DNA of 64,000 nucleotides. It comes from Corynebacterium glaucum. GTDB taxonomy: Bacteria > Actinomycetota > Actinomycetes > Mycobacteriales > Mycobacteriaceae. The notes under the pieces are model-generated. The model was not told the origin of the DNA. It was given only the letters and a program-made list of their open reading frames with translations, and ran no database searches. The stretch's first letter is position 1; each line of letters opens with the position of its first letter. The position numbers and the translations under genes are program-made. Positions 17,618 to 26,858 of the stretch are shown one piece after another. The DNA is taken from positions 1,550,001 to 1,614,000 of the forward strand of contig NZ_CP047358.1 of assembly GCF_030408855.1 (NCBI RefSeq), given 5' to 3'.

Positions 17618-19143
17618 ACGTGTGCACCCGCCGTATCGTCGAGGTGGTGGTTCTCATCCAGCCGTAGCGTCTTTTGCGTCATCTGCCACTGCTCGTCGTA
17701 CGCACGCTTGTCGTGCTTTAGCGACTTGCCGTAGGTCGGGAACATGTCGTGGAGCTTGTCGCCCCACTCGATCATGCGCTCACCGAAGCAACGCTCGAGC
17801 AGCTCCAGCATCGCCGCCGGGGTGATCGATGCTCCAGGCGAAGCGCCGAGGATGCCAGCGATAGTGCCGTTCTGGTCGTTGACCAGGGCGGTGCCAAATT
17901 CGAGGGTGCCGAAGTTCGGCGCGGCCGCAGGCTTGATCACCTGCACGCGCTGGCCTGCAACGACCTCGTCCCAGTCCTTCGGATCGGCCTCCGGGTAGTA
18001 TTCGCGCAGCACCTCCATCTTGCCGTCGAAGTCGCGGAAGACCTCCTGGACCAGGTAGGTCACCAGGTTCAGGTTCGTTGCTGCAACACCCAGGTAAGAC
18101 GGGATGTTGTCCGGGCGGATCGACTTGAACAGGTCCAGGTACGAGCCTTCCTTCATGAACTTCGGCGTCCAGCCACCGTACGGTCCGAAGAGCAGTGACT
18201 GCTCGCCATCCACCACGCGCAGGTCCAGGTGCGGCACCGACATCGGCGGAGCACCGACCTTTGCCTTGCCGTAGACCTTGGCCTGGTGCTTCTCCACCAG
18301 CTCCGGGTTGGTGGTGCGCAGCCACATACCGGAGATCGGGAAGCCCGCGTAGCCACGGACCTCTGGGACACCGGCCTTGCGCAGCAGGTCGAGCGCGTAG
18401 CCGCCGGCGCCGACGAAGACGAAGCGTGCGCGAGTGACCTTTTTGTCGCCAGTGCGCAGGTTCTTAACGTTGACCTTCCAGAAGTTGCCCTCGCGCTTAA
18501 GGTTGGTCACCTCGTGACCGTAGCGGATCTCGGTGCCGTTTTCTTTTGCGGCGTTGAAGAACTGATTGGACAGCTCACCGTAGTTGATGTCGGTGCCCGC
18601 GTCTGTCCAGGAGATAGCCACCGGCTCAGCGTCGAAATCGCGGCCCTCAGCCATCAGTGGCAGCATTCGGGCAAACTTGTCCTGGTCATCGGTGAACTGC
18701 ATGTTCGGAAACATGTGGTTCGCCGACAACGCGTCATAACGGCGGCGCAGGTAGGCGATCTGATCCTCGCCCTGGCCAAAGGAGACGTGCGGCACCGGAT
18801 TAATAAAGCCACGGGGATCCGGCAGTACGCCCGCGCCCACCTGGTGCGACCAGAACTGGCGAGACAGCTGGAACTTCTCATTGATCGCCATAGCCTTTGA
18901 CACGTCCACGCGACCGTTCTTTTCCGGGGTGTAGTTCAGCTCGCACAACGCAGAGTGGCCGGTGCCTGCGTTGTTGAACGGGTACGAAGACTCCTGTGCC
19001 GGACCCTCAAGTCGCTCGTAGACCACCTGGCTCCAGCCCGGTTCGAGAGCGTGAATCATCGCACCCAATGTGGCACTCATAATGCCGCCGCCGATGAGCA
19101 GAACATCTACCTCGTCATCGTATTTATCCCGCTTGTTAGCCAT
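17614..19143 (-). CDS. mqo: Malate:quinone oxidoreductase
   Basis: 509-aa FAD-dependent peripheral membrane enzyme that oxidises malate to oxaloacetate and passes electrons to menaquinone; the main malate-oxidising TCA enzyme in corynebacteria. The N-terminal dinucleotide-binding motif is VLLIGGGIMSATLGAMI. Also visible are PFNNAGTGHSALCELNYTP and GILGASPGASITPAAMLELL, typical of MQO. ATG start with AAAGGTGA upstream. Divergent from the hydrolase gene; two palindromic sites lie in the shared 135-bp region. Confidence 0.97.
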   Translation of the reverse strand: MANKRDKYDDEVDVLLIGGGIMSATLGAMIHALEPGWSQVVYERLEGPAQESSYPFNNAGTGHSALCELNYTPEKNGRVDVSKAMAINEKFQLSRQFWSHQVGAGVLPDPRGFINPVPHVSFGQGEDQIAYLRRRYDALSANHMFPNMQFTDDQDKFARMLPLMAEGRDFDAEPVAISWTDAGTDINYGELSNQFFNAAKENGTEIRYGHEVTNLKREGNFWKVNVKNLRTGDKKVTRARFVFVGAGGYALDLLRKAGVPEVRGYAGFPISGMWLRTTNPELVEKHQAKVYGKAKVGAPPMSVPHLDLRVVDGEQSLLFGPYGGWTPKFMKEGSYLDLFKSIRPDNIPSYLGVAATNLNLVTYLVQEVFRDFDGKMEVLREYYPEADPKDWDEVVAGQRVQVIKPAAAPNFGTLEFGTALVNDQNGTIAGILGASPGASITPAAMLELLERCFGERMIEWGDKLHDMFPTYGKSLKHDKRAYDEQWQMTQKTLRLDENHHLDDTAGAHV

Positions 19144-19188
19144 TTCTGGTCACCTTTTCGTGTGTCTACCGTCCGTCGTAAGTGTGTT

Positions 19189-19210
19189 TTGCGCAACATT
19201 TTGCGTAAAA
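19189..19210. promoter_or_regulatory. Two adjacent palindrome-like sites upstream of mqo
   Basis: TTGCGCAA (19189-19196, perfect palindrome) is followed after 2 bp by TTTTGCGTAAAA (19199-19210, near-palindrome). Both share TTGCG and lie 46-67 bp upstream of the mqo ATG, and about 70 bp upstream of the divergent hydrolase start. They look like paired operator half-sites for an unidentified regulator. Confidence 0.35.
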
Positions 19211-19278
19211 CATTCATGCTTCAACCACAATACGCCTCCACACCCGAGTGCCCCGCAAAGGTGGCTAGTATCGGGGTC

Positions 19279-20274
19279 ATGAGTTCGAAAGACCTAGAGC
19301 CGACGTGGACGCCGGACATCTTGGGAGACGGCTACGAGCAGGCCGTGCTTGAGCTCGGTAAGGATCCGGACACCGGAAAGGAAGTTCGTGCGGTTCTGGT
19401 GCGCGCCACCGCGGGCAATACCAACGTTGACCCGGCCAAACCGGCGCTGCTGTGGATCCACGGGATGTCGGATTACTTCTTCCAAACCCATGTTGCGGAG
19501 TACTTCACCTCGCAGGGCTACCCGTTCTACGCCATTGATTTACGTCGTTGCGGCAGGGCCCGTACTCGCGGCCAGCGCTGGCACTACACCACGGATATGG
19601 CGCATTACTTTCCAGAGCTATCGTGGGCGCTCGAGGTTATCGCCCAGGAGCACGGCTCTGTAGTTCCGCTTGCCCACTCCACCGGCGGTCTCATCGCGCC
19701 GCTGTGGGCGGACTACCTGCGCCGCGAAGACCCCGCCAACCACGCGAAGCTGAAGGGCATGATTCTGGACAGCCCGTGGCTGGATCTGCAGTATCCTCCG
19801 CTCGTTGTGCGTCTCGGGCGCCCAGTGATCAAGCTCCTCGGTCGAGTCATTCCACTTATGCCGCTGCCCAGCGGCGGGCTTGGCGCTTACGGGGCTTCGA
19901 TCCACGAGAGCCAGCACGGCGAGTGGAAGTTCAACACTGAAATGAAGCCGCTCGACGGGCACCGCAAATATATGGGGTGGATCCGCGCGGTCGTGAAAGC
20001 CCAAGAAGAGATCCACAGCGGCGAGGTCGATACCGGCGCCCCCACCTTGACCATGATGTCTTCGCACTCGTATTTAGGCGAGGACTACTCCCCCGCCGCG
20101 GATGCCGCGGACACGGTGCTCGATGTCGAACAAATCCGTAGATGGGCACCACAGGTAGCTCACCGAACCGAAACTAAAACTATCGACGGCGCGCGACACG
20201 ACGTATTCCTCTCCGAACCATTCGCGCGCGAAGTCGCTTTCAAAACCACCATCGAATGGCTGGAGCAACTGTGA
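19279..20274 (+). CDS. Alpha/beta hydrolase (serine lipase/lysophospholipase-like)
   Basis: 331-aa alpha/beta hydrolase of the serine aminopeptidase/monoglyceride lipase (Hydrolase_4) type. The nucleophile motif is VPLAHSTGGL (variant GxSxG, here AHSTG) near residue 135. A late His (GARHDVFLSEPFAR) and an Asp before it complete a plausible triad. The start at ATG 19279 (MSSKDLEPTW) is set by TAGTAT 7 nt upstream (leaderless); an in-frame ATG exists further upstream. GTGA overlap with mtr suggests co-expression with mycothiol redox metabolism, though the substrate is unknown. Confidence 0.82.
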   Translation: MSSKDLEPTWTPDILGDGYEQAVLELGKDPDTGKEVRAVLVRATAGNTNVDPAKPALLWIHGMSDYFFQTHVAEYFTSQGYPFYAIDLRRCGRARTRGQRWHYTTDMAHYFPELSWALEVIAQEHGSVVPLAHSTGGLIAPLWADYLRREDPANHAKLKGMILDSPWLDLQYPPLVVRLGRPVIKLLGRVIPLMPLPSGGLGAYGASIHESQHGEWKFNTEMKPLDGHRKYMGWIRAVVKAQEEIHSGEVDTGAPTLTMMSSHSYLGEDYSPAADAADTVLDVEQIRRWAPQVAHRTETKTIDGARHDVFLSEPFAREVAFKTTIEWLEQL

Positions 20275-21668
20275 ACGCAACGCATTACGACCTGATCATC
20301 GTCGGCACCGGGTCCGGCAACAGCATTCTGGACGAGCGCTTTGACGATAAGCGGGTCGCCATTGTGGAGCAGGGCAAGTTCGGCGGCACCTGCCTCAACG
20401 TCGGCTGCATCCCGACCAAGATGTACGTCCTCGCCGCTGACACCGCGTTCGAAGCCCGCGATTCAGCACGCCTCGGCATCGACCTTGAGTTCAAGGGAGC
20501 AGATTGGCCCGCCATCGTCGATCGCGTCTTCACCAACCGTATCGATCTCATCGCCGCCGGCGGCGAAGAGTACCGCCGCAGCGATGCCTGCCCGAACGTC
20601 GACGTCTACGACATGCCCGCCCGCTTCGTCGGCGAGCGCACGCTCACCACCGGCCAAGCCGGCAAAGCGGCTACCATCACCGCGGATCAAATCATCCTCG
20701 CCGCAGGCTCGCGCCCACGCATCCCCGACTGGGCCGAGGGGGTCACCTACCACACCAACGACGACATCATGCGTCTGCCGGAGCAGCCCGAATCCCTCAC
20801 CATTGTTGGTGGCGGCTTCATCGCGATGGAATTCGCGCACGTCTTCGCAGCGCTCGGCACCGAGGTCACTATCGTCTCGCGCTCACCATTCCTGCGCGCC
20901 CTCGATGGCACCATCGGCGAGCAATTCAACGACCTTGCCGAAAAGCGGTTCAACGTGAAGCGGGGCAATGTCGTCTCCGCCCGCGAGGTTTCCGGGGGCA
21001 TCGAGCTTTTGCTTGACGACGACTCCGTGGTCACCTCCCAACACCTTCTTATTGCCACGGGCCGCATCCCGAACGGCGACCTTCTCCACGCTCCCGTTGG
21101 CGGAGTTGAGTTGGATCCCAGCGGACGCGTGCAGGTCGACGAGTACGGCCGCACTTCCGCCGAGGGTGTCTGGGCACTCGGCGACGTGTCCTCGCCCTAT
21201 CAGCTCAAGCACGTGGCCAACGCAGAAGCGCGCGCCGTAGCCGCCAACGTTGTGAGCGCGTTCGCCGGCGAAGCCCCGACTCGAACGATGCCGCACGATC
21301 ACGTCCCGTGGGCCGTGTTCACGCATCCGCAGATCGCCACTGTCGGAATGACCGAAGATCAGGCGGTTGCAGCCGGCCACGACATCACGGTGAAGGTGCA
21401 GAACTACGGAGATGTCGCCTACGGCTGGGCCCTGGAAGACTCCACCGGCATGGTCAAATTGATCGCAGATCGGACAACCGGGCGTTTGCTCGGCGCCCAC
21501 TACATGGGCCCTCAGGCCTCGACCCTGATTCAACAGGCGATCACGATCATGGCCTTCGATCTCGACCTGCGCGAGGTACCGCGGAAGCAGTACTGGATCC
21601 ACCCCGCACTCGCTGAAGTGACCGAGAATGCAATTCTTGGGCTAGATCTTACGTTCGCTGAGGGCTAA
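20271..21668 (+). CDS. mtr: Mycothione reductase
   Basis: About 465-aa flavoprotein disulfide reductase that regenerates mycothiol using NADPH. Landmarks are the FAD motif LIIVGTGSGNS, the redox disulfide GGTCLNVGCIPTKMYV, the NAD(P) motif TIVGGGFIAMEFAHVFAALG, and the C-terminal His-Glu motif YWIHPALAEVTENA. GTGSGNS and PTKMYV distinguish it from lipoamide dehydrogenase. I take GTG 20271 as start because it overlaps the hydrolase stop (GTGA); an ATG at 20256 is in frame. Mycothiol is restricted to actinobacteria, which supports the taxonomy. Confidence 0.93.
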   Translation: MNATHYDLIIVGTGSGNSILDERFDDKRVAIVEQGKFGGTCLNVGCIPTKMYVLAADTAFEARDSARLGIDLEFKGADWPAIVDRVFTNRIDLIAAGGEEYRRSDACPNVDVYDMPARFVGERTLTTGQAGKAATITADQIILAAGSRPRIPDWAEGVTYHTNDDIMRLPEQPESLTIVGGGFIAMEFAHVFAALGTEVTIVSRSPFLRALDGTIGEQFNDLAEKRFNVKRGNVVSAREVSGGIELLLDDDSVVTSQHLLIATGRIPNGDLLHAPVGGVELDPSGRVQVDEYGRTSAEGVWALGDVSSPYQLKHVANAEARAVAANVVSAFAGEAPTRTMPHDHVPWAVFTHPQIATVGMTEDQAVAAGHDITVKVQNYGDVAYGWALEDSTGMVKLIADRTTGRLLGAHYMGPQASTLIQQAITIMAFDLDLREVPRKQYWIHPALAEVTENAILGLDLTFAEG

Positions 21669-21710
21669 CTCTCAGCTGGCACTAAACCTTTGAATGAATT
21701 CCTATCCCAT

Positions 21711-21785
21711 TTGTGCGATCTTGAGAACTTACCGTTATAGTGAGCGACGACACCTGGTCATTGGGGGAACTCCTTTGTGACCAGG
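21711..21785 (+). promoter_or_regulatory. Promoter and leader hairpin of the secreted-protein pair
   Basis: TTGTGC (21711-21716) and TATAGT (21736-21741) form a possible promoter with a 19-bp spacer. Downstream, in the predicted leader, CCTGGTCA (21753-21760) and TGACCAGG (21778-21785) form a perfect 8-bp stem around a 17-nt loop containing GGGGGAACTCC. The leader runs to the ATG at 21822, so unlike many neighbours this transcript has a structured 5' region. Confidence 0.4.
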
Positions 21786-21821
21786 ATCCGAGTAAGCACT
21801 ACCCGTAAAGGACTTCGTTTC

Positions 21822-22232
21822 ATGCGTAACCTCCGTAAGGCAGCCTTCGCAGGCGCCACCGCCGTTGCTGTCGCCTTCGGCTCCACCTCTGTCGCTCTGG
21901 CTGAGGATGCCGCTGCATCCTCCAACGACATCACCGTTTCCTCGTCCTCCGCCGAGACCGAGAAGGACGCTGCAAACGGCACTCAGAAGCCGACTGAAGG
22001 TGAGGGCTCCTTGTCCTCCCGCATCGGCAACAGCATTGAGTCTGACCAGACCGCATACGGCCCGGCCATCTTCGGCTCCTCCAAGGGTGAGGCAGCAGGC
22101 GAGTCCGAGACCTTCGAGCAGCAGCCGGTTTGGGCCAAGATCCTCTACGGCCTGTCCATCTTCGCTTCCGTTGCAGCTGCGTTCGGCCTGATCGTCGCTC
22201 CGCTGTACAACTTCGTTGTCCACGGCCTCTAA
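21822..22232 (+). CDS. Small secreted/membrane protein, corynebacterial envelope type (copy 1)
   Basis: 136-aa protein. It has a classical signal peptide (MRNLRKAAFAGATAVAVAFG, cut probably after SVALA near residue 27), a polar Ser/Glu/Thr-rich middle, and a C-terminal hydrophobic helix (about residues 103-130) ending in a short tail. ATG is preceded by AAAGGAC. It shares signal peptide, length and architecture with the next gene, so the pair arose by duplication. Small secreted proteins of this layout occur in mycolate-containing envelopes; pore or adhesion roles are possible but not shown. Confidence 0.7.
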   Translation: MRNLRKAAFAGATAVAVAFGSTSVALAEDAAASSNDITVSSSSAETEKDAANGTQKPTEGEGSLSSRIGNSIESDQTAYGPAIFGSSKGEAAGESETFEQQPVWAKILYGLSIFASVAAAFGLIVAPLYNFVVHGL

Positions 22233-22283
22233 ATCGCGGATCTCCGCAACCACTTCCACCCACCTTTAGAAAGAAGGAATCTG

Positions 22284-22721
22284 ATGCGTAACTTCCGCAC
22301 CGCAGCTGCCGCTTCCGCGACCGCATTCGCACTGATCGTTTCCGGCACCACCGCCGCAGTCGCTGAGACCACCCCGGAGGCAGACGCTTCCGACCGCACC
22401 GTCCTGCACACCGGCGACCAGACCGACTCGATCTTCAAGGGCTTCGAGCAGGAGACCGACAAGGCATCCAGCGAGATCATCTCGGACGCTTTCGAGGGCT
22501 CCTCTGAGGGCGTTGGCTCCTCCCGCGCTCTGCCCAACACCGACACCGAACAGCGCTTCGACGGTCGCGACGCCTTTGGCAAGGAGACCAACTCCGAGAA
22601 TATGCCGCAGTGGGCACGCATTTGGGTTGACGGCACCGTCATCGCAGCTATCGGCGCTGTGCTCGGCCTCGTCATCGCTGGCGTGAACTTCGCGAAGTTC
22701 AACGGCCTGCTCCCGGCATAA
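22284..22721 (+). CDS. Small secreted/membrane protein, corynebacterial envelope type (copy 2)
   Basis: 145-aa paralogue of the preceding gene. It has a signal peptide (MRNFRTAAAASATAFALIVS, cleavage near AAVA), an acidic Ser/Thr-rich middle, and a C-terminal hydrophobic helix (about residues 112-136) followed by KFNGLLPA. AGAAGGA precedes the ATG. Sequence identity with copy 1 is mostly confined to the signal peptide and the aromatic residues before the helix (QPVWAKI versus MPQWARI). A strong terminator follows, so the two genes form one unit. Confidence 0.7.
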   Translation: MRNFRTAAAASATAFALIVSGTTAAVAETTPEADASDRTVLHTGDQTDSIFKGFEQETDKASSEIISDAFEGSSEGVGSSRALPNTDTEQRFDGRDAFGKETNSENMPQWARIWVDGTVIAAIGAVLGLVIAGVNFAKFNGLLPA

Positions 22722-22754
22722 GCGCTTCCGTAGCCTAGAGCTATAAAACCAAAC

Positions 22755-22789
22755 CAAATGCTCCTGTCCAGTATGGACAGGAGCATTTG
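22755..22789. terminator. Perfect 16-bp stem terminator
   Basis: CAAATGCTCCTGTCCA, a GTA loop, then the exact reverse complement. This is an uninterrupted 16-bp stem, the strongest hairpin in the window. It lies between the secreted-protein pair and the convergent map gene. T/A-rich ends on both sides suggest it works in both directions. Confidence 0.9.
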
Positions 22790-22824
22790 CCATTTCGGAT
22801 TGCTTCCGCGGAGCGCGCCCCGCG

Positions 22825-23730
22825 CTACTTTGCCTCGCCGAGCATGTGTTGGCCTGCCGCCGCGTCGACGTCGGGAATCGTCAAGATCTCGTTGCCGTCC
22901 TCGGTGATCACAATGGTGTGCTCGAACTGGGCGGTGTATTCGCCGTCCACATTCTGCACCGTCCAATCGTCGTCCCAGACGGTGTGCTCCAAGCTGCCGA
23001 GGTTGATCATCGGCTCGATGGTCAACGTCATACCCGGCTCCAGCACATCTCGGTAAGCATCGGAGTCGTAGTGCAGCACCACGAGCCCGTTGTGGAAGGT
23101 AGTGCCAACCCCGTGGCCGGTGTAGTCGGTGACCACGTTGTACCCGAAGCGCTTGGCGTAGGACTCGATCACGCGGCCGATCACGTTGATCTCGCGGCCG
23201 GGTTTGGCCGCCTTAATGCCACGCATCATCGCCTCGTAGGTCCGATCCACCAGCAGGCGGTGTTCCTCTGCAACTTGACCTGCGAAAAACGTCGCGTTCG
23301 TATCGCCGTGCACACCGTTCTTGAACGCGGTGACATCAATGTTGGCGATGTCTCCCTCGCGGATCTCGGTAGTGTCCGGGATACCGTGGCACACAATCTC
23401 GTTCAAGGAGATACAGCTTGATTTGGGGTAACCCCGGTATCCCAGCGTCGAAGGGTATGCGCCGTGATCCAGCAAGTATTCGTGGATGATGCCGTCGACG
23501 TGATCCGTCGTCACGCCCGGCTTGATCTCCGCACCACCGATGGCCAACGCGTTCGCAGCGATCTTGCTTGCTTCCCGCATCGCTTCGATGGTTTCGGGGG
23601 TTTGAACAAACGGCTCCCCGACGTTCTCCTGCACCGTGCTCTTCCACGCGTACTCGGGCCGTGCAATCGACTTGGGCACGCTGCGGATCGGTGTTGGTTT
23701 GCCGGGGGTCAACAATCCTCGTTGGTTCAT
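22825..23730 (-). CDS. map: Methionine aminopeptidase, MapB type
   Basis: 301-aa type I methionine aminopeptidase with the extended N-terminus of the actinobacterial MapB form ([14 protein letters not shown]...RPEYAWK). Metal ligands are recognisable in [37 protein letters not shown] and QFEHT. It removes the initiator Met from nascent proteins. The ATG 23728-23730 was chosen from the family N-terminus; TAGCAT lies 7 nt upstream, suggesting a leaderless mRNA. Confidence 0.95.
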   Translation of the reverse strand: MNQRGLLTPGKPTPIRSVPKSIARPEYAWKSTVQENVGEPFVQTPETIEAMREASKIAANALAIGGAEIKPGVTTDHVDGIIHEYLLDHGAYPSTLGYRGYPKSSCISLNEIVCHGIPDTTEIREGDIANIDVTAFKNGVHGDTNATFFAGQVAEEHRLLVDRTYEAMMRGIKAAKPGREINVIGRVIESYAKRFGYNVVTDYTGHGVGTTFHNGLVVLHYDSDAYRDVLEPGMTLTIEPMINLGSLEHTVWDDDWTVQNVDGEYTAQFEHTIVITEDGNEILTIPDVDAAAGQHMLGEAK

Positions 23731-23780
23731 GGAACCAATGCTAGTCCCCGGATTTCTTCTCACTTAGCGGGAGGGGCTGG

Positions 23781-25604
23781 CTACGGGTTTCGCACCGCGT
23801 CGAGGTTCCGCAGCATCGCGTCGGTGAGTTGCACCGCGATCTCCGAGCCGCCGCCGCGCACCACCAGGGTGGCAAACGCGATGTCATCATCGGCGCGGTA
23901 CCCAGTGAACCACGCGTGCGACCCGCCGGTGAATTCCGCCTCACCGGTCTTGCCGCGAATGTCGCCACCGGCGCCCATCCCGGCTGCGGTGCCGCCTGGC
24001 GCAGTCACCGATGCCATCAAGCGGCGCAATTGCTCGACCGCTTCCCCGCTAAGCTGCTCCACCTGCTCCCCAACCTCGGTTGTCTCACCGGAAATGAGGT
24101 ACGGCATCGGCATTTGCCCATGCGCAGCGGTCGCGGACACCAGCGCCATGCCGAACGGACTCACCAGGTCGTAGCCCTGTCCGTACCCCGCTTCTGTGCG
24201 CTCAAGTGGGGTCTCGCCTTCCGGGATGGAGCCAGTAATGGTCTCAAGACCGGGGATGGTGAAATCAAGTCCGAGACCGAACTGCTTGCCCACCTCCTGC
24301 AGCTCGCCAGGCGCAAGCCTCGTCGACATGTCGGCGAAGGTGGTGTTGCAGGAACGCGCGAACGCAGTCTCCAGCGGCACACTGCCAAGTCCGAATCCCG
24401 CATAGTTGGTCACCACTCGGCCGTAGAGGTCCATCGTGCTCGGGCACGGCACAATACTGTCGGGGGTGAGATCTTGGCGCTCTAAGCCAGCGGCCGAAGT
24501 GATGATCTTGAACGTCGAACCGGGCGGGTACTGGCCCATGGTCGCCAGGTTGCCGTTGCGATCCGCCTCCGCAGTTTGTGCAATCGCAAGCACCCCACCG
24601 GTGGAAGGTCGAATGGCCACGATCATTGCCTGTTGTCCGCCGACCGCCGTCAGCGCTTCCTCCGCAGCCCGCTGCACTTGGTGGTCGAGGCTGATCTCAA
24701 TCGCAGGTGAGGGTTCGGGGTCGGATCGCTTCACCTGCTCGTATTCAGCACCATTTTCATTAACGACGGATACGCTCCACCCGGGTTCGCCTTCCAGGTC
24801 ATCCCCAACGAGCTGGCCCACACGCGCCATAATGTCAGGGGCAAAGCTGGGGTCGGCGTTCACCATCGCGGCTTCCTCGTTAAGGCGCACGCCTGGCGCC
24901 TCCCCCAACGCGGCCTCGAATCCACCCTTGGCGGACGCGGGAATGACTGCCACGGAGTAGGTGTCGCTCGCACTCTCCAGCGCGGGAGTCAGGTCTCCTG
25001 CGTCTCGCAAAGGCACGGCCGCATCGCCCTCGTGCGCGGCGGCGAGTGCGGAAGCGATGCGGTTGGCAGTGTCCGGAGCGGAGCGCATTGCCGACGGCTC
25101 CACCAGCACGCGGTAGGCCAGTCCCGGACGCAGCAGCTCGACACCATCGGAAGAGACCACGCTCGCCTGACGGGCCTGAATCGCCCGCAGTTCGAGATGC
25201 TGATGCGCGCCGAGCTTCGGGTGCATCACCGACGGTTGCCAGCGGGCAGTCCACTTGTCGCCTTCCTGGGTGAGCGTCATGGTGGCGTCGTAGGCGAACT
25301 CGCGTTCGCGAGGCAGCTGCCACGTCAGCGCGTAGGTGGCGGTGGCTAGCGTGTCGTTCTGGGTGAGGTCGGTGAGCTCAGCGCTCAGCCCCTCGGCTTG
25401 GAGGCCACTCCAGGTTGTCTCGATGGAGGATTGCGCCGCCGAGGGGTCGTCGACAAGCGATGGGAGCTCTCCGAACTCGCGCGATGCGATTGCTTGGAGG
25501 ACTGCCTCAGCGACCGGCTCGGCGGAATTGGGGCGCGGAGTGCAGCCGACCAACCCTGCCGCAAGGAGAATTGTGCTTGCGAGCAGGGTGAAAAGACGGC
25601 GCAT
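23781..25604 (-). CDS. Lipoprotein penicillin-binding protein (transpeptidase)
   Basis: 607-aa predicted lipoprotein (lipobox LVGC, Cys about 21). It has an NTF2-like N-terminal domain (residues 30-130), a PBP dimerisation region, and a class B transpeptidase domain. Catalytic motifs are STFK at 363-366, SCN at 418-420 and KTG at 552-554. This is the plan of the mycobacterial PBP-lipo (Rv2864c) and of MecA-like PBPs, which cross-link peptidoglycan outside the membrane. TACCTT lies 6 nt before the ATG (leaderless). It carries the 11-mer variant CGTCGACAAGC at 25448-25458. The map, PBP, ispG, rip1 cluster is conserved in actinobacteria. Confidence 0.92.
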   Translation of the reverse strand: MRRLFTLLASTILLAAGLVGCTPRPNSAEPVAEAVLQAIASREFGELPSLVDDPSAAQSSIETTWSGLQAEGLSAELTDLTQNDTLATATYALTWQLPREREFAYDATMTLTQEGDKWTARWQPSVMHPKLGAHQHLELRAIQARQASVVSSDGVELLRPGLAYRVLVEPSAMRSAPDTANRIASALAAAHEGDAAVPLRDAGDLTPALESASDTYSVAVIPASAKGGFEAALGEAPGVRLNEEAAMVNADPSFAPDIMARVGQLVGDDLEGEPGWSVSVVNENGAEYEQVKRSDPEPSPAIEISLDHQVQRAAEEALTAVGGQQAMIVAIRPSTGGVLAIAQTAEADRNGNLATMGQYPPGSTFKIITSAAGLERQDLTPDSIVPCPSTMDLYGRVVTNYAGFGLGSVPLETAFARSCNTTFADMSTRLAPGELQEVGKQFGLGLDFTIPGLETITGSIPEGETPLERTEAGYGQGYDLVSPFGMALVSATAAHGQMPMPYLISGETTEVGEQVEQLSGEAVEQLRRLMASVTAPGGTAAGMGAGGDIRGKTGEAEFTGGSHAWFTGYRADDDIAFATLVVRGGGSEIAVQLTDAMLRNLDAVRNP

Positions 25605-25665
25605 AGGAAAAAGGTAACAGCACCGGCGGGTGAACCGGCGCTGCCTGCGAGGTGTCCATTTGCGT

Positions 25666-26829
25666 CTAGCGCGTAACCTTGACCTCGGCCTTCGCTCCGG
25701 AGATCTGTTCGAGGCCCTCCTCCTCGGCGATGCGGTTCGCGTGGGCGATCAGTGTTTCGACGATCTGGTCCTCCGGCACCGTCTCAACGACCTCGCCCTT
25801 GACAAAGATCTGACCCTTGCCGTTGCCGGACGCGACTCCGAGGTCCGCATCGCGAGCTTCGCCGGGGCCGTTGACGACGCAACCCATCACGGCAACGCGC
25901 AGCGGGAACTCCATGCCATCAAGGCCTGCGGTGACCTCCTCTGCGAGCTTGTACACGTCTACCTGGGCGCGTCCGCACGACGGGCAGGAGACGATCTCGA
26001 GCTTGCGGGGGCGCAGGTTCAACGACTGCAGAATCTGGTCGCCCACCTTGATCTCCTCAACCGGGTCGGCCGAGAGGGAGACGCGGATGGTGTCGCCGAT
26101 GCCTTCCGCGAGCAGGGCACCGAAAGCTACCGAGGACTTGATCGTGCCCATGAACTTCGGGCCAGCTTCCGTGACTCCGAGGTGCAGCGGGTAGTCGGTG
26201 ACCTCGGCGAGTTGGCGGTACGCCTCGACCATGAGCACCGGATCGGAGTGCTTCACCGAAATCGCGATGTCGCCATAGCCGTGCTCCTCGAACAGCCCGG
26301 CCTCATAAACCGCGGATTCGACCAAGGCTTCCGGCGTGGCCTTGCCGTACTTCTCCAGGAGGCGCTTATCCAGCGAGCCGCCGTTGACGCCGATACGGAT
26401 CGGGATGCCCGCGTCGCCTGCCGCCTTCGCGACTTCCTTAACGCGGCCGTCGAACTCCTTGATGTTGCCCGGGTTCACGCGGACCGCGGCGCAGCCGGCG
26501 TCGATCGCAGCGAAGATGTACTTCGGTTGGAAGTGAATGTCCGCGATCACCGGGATCGGGCTCTTCGCCGCGATCGCTGGGAGGGCCTCAGCGTCGACCG
26601 TCTTCGGACATGCGACGCGCACGATGTCGCAGCCCGCGGTCGCCAGCTGGGCAATCTGCTGCAGCGTGGCGTTGATGTCGTGCGTCTTCGTGGTGGTCAT
26701 GGACTGCACAGTGATCGGGTGTTCCGAGCCAACCCCCACATCCCCGACCATGAGCTGGCGGGTTTTGCGCCGGGGTGCCAGCGTAGGCGGCGGGCCTTCA
26801 GGAATGCCTAATCCGATGGGGAGAGTCAT
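25666..26829 (-). CDS. ispG: 4-hydroxy-3-methylbut-2-en-1-yl diphosphate synthase
   Basis: 387-aa IspG (GcpE), the [4Fe-4S] enzyme of the MEP isoprenoid pathway that converts MEcPP to HMBPP. Cluster ligands are visible in [11 protein letters not shown] and in [11 protein letters not shown]; the TIM-barrel motifs [13 protein letters not shown] and [16 protein letters not shown] are also present. ATG 26827-26829 is chosen because TAAGGT sits 7 nt upstream and the family N-terminus begins here; a longer upstream frame is spurious. It sits two genes from dxr, another MEP enzyme. Confidence 0.96.
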   Translation of the reverse strand: MTLPIGLGIPEGPPPTLAPRRKTRQLMVGDVGVGSEHPITVQSMTTTKTHDINATLQQIAQLATAGCDIVRVACPKTVDAEALPAIAAKSPIPVIADIHFQPKYIFAAIDAGCAAVRVNPGNIKEFDGRVKEVAKAAGDAGIPIRIGVNGGSLDKRLLEKYGKATPEALVESAVYEAGLFEEHGYGDIAISVKHSDPVLMVEAYRQLAEVTDYPLHLGVTEAGPKFMGTIKSSVAFGALLAEGIGDTIRVSLSADPVEEIKVGDQILQSLNLRPRKLEIVSCPSCGRAQVDVYKLAEEVTAGLDGMEFPLRVAVMGCVVNGPGEARDADLGVASGNGKGQIFVKGEVVETVPEDQIVETLIAHANRIAEEEGLEQISGAKAEVKVTR

Positions 26830-26858
26830 GGGGCCTACCTTAGCACCGGAGTCGTGCC

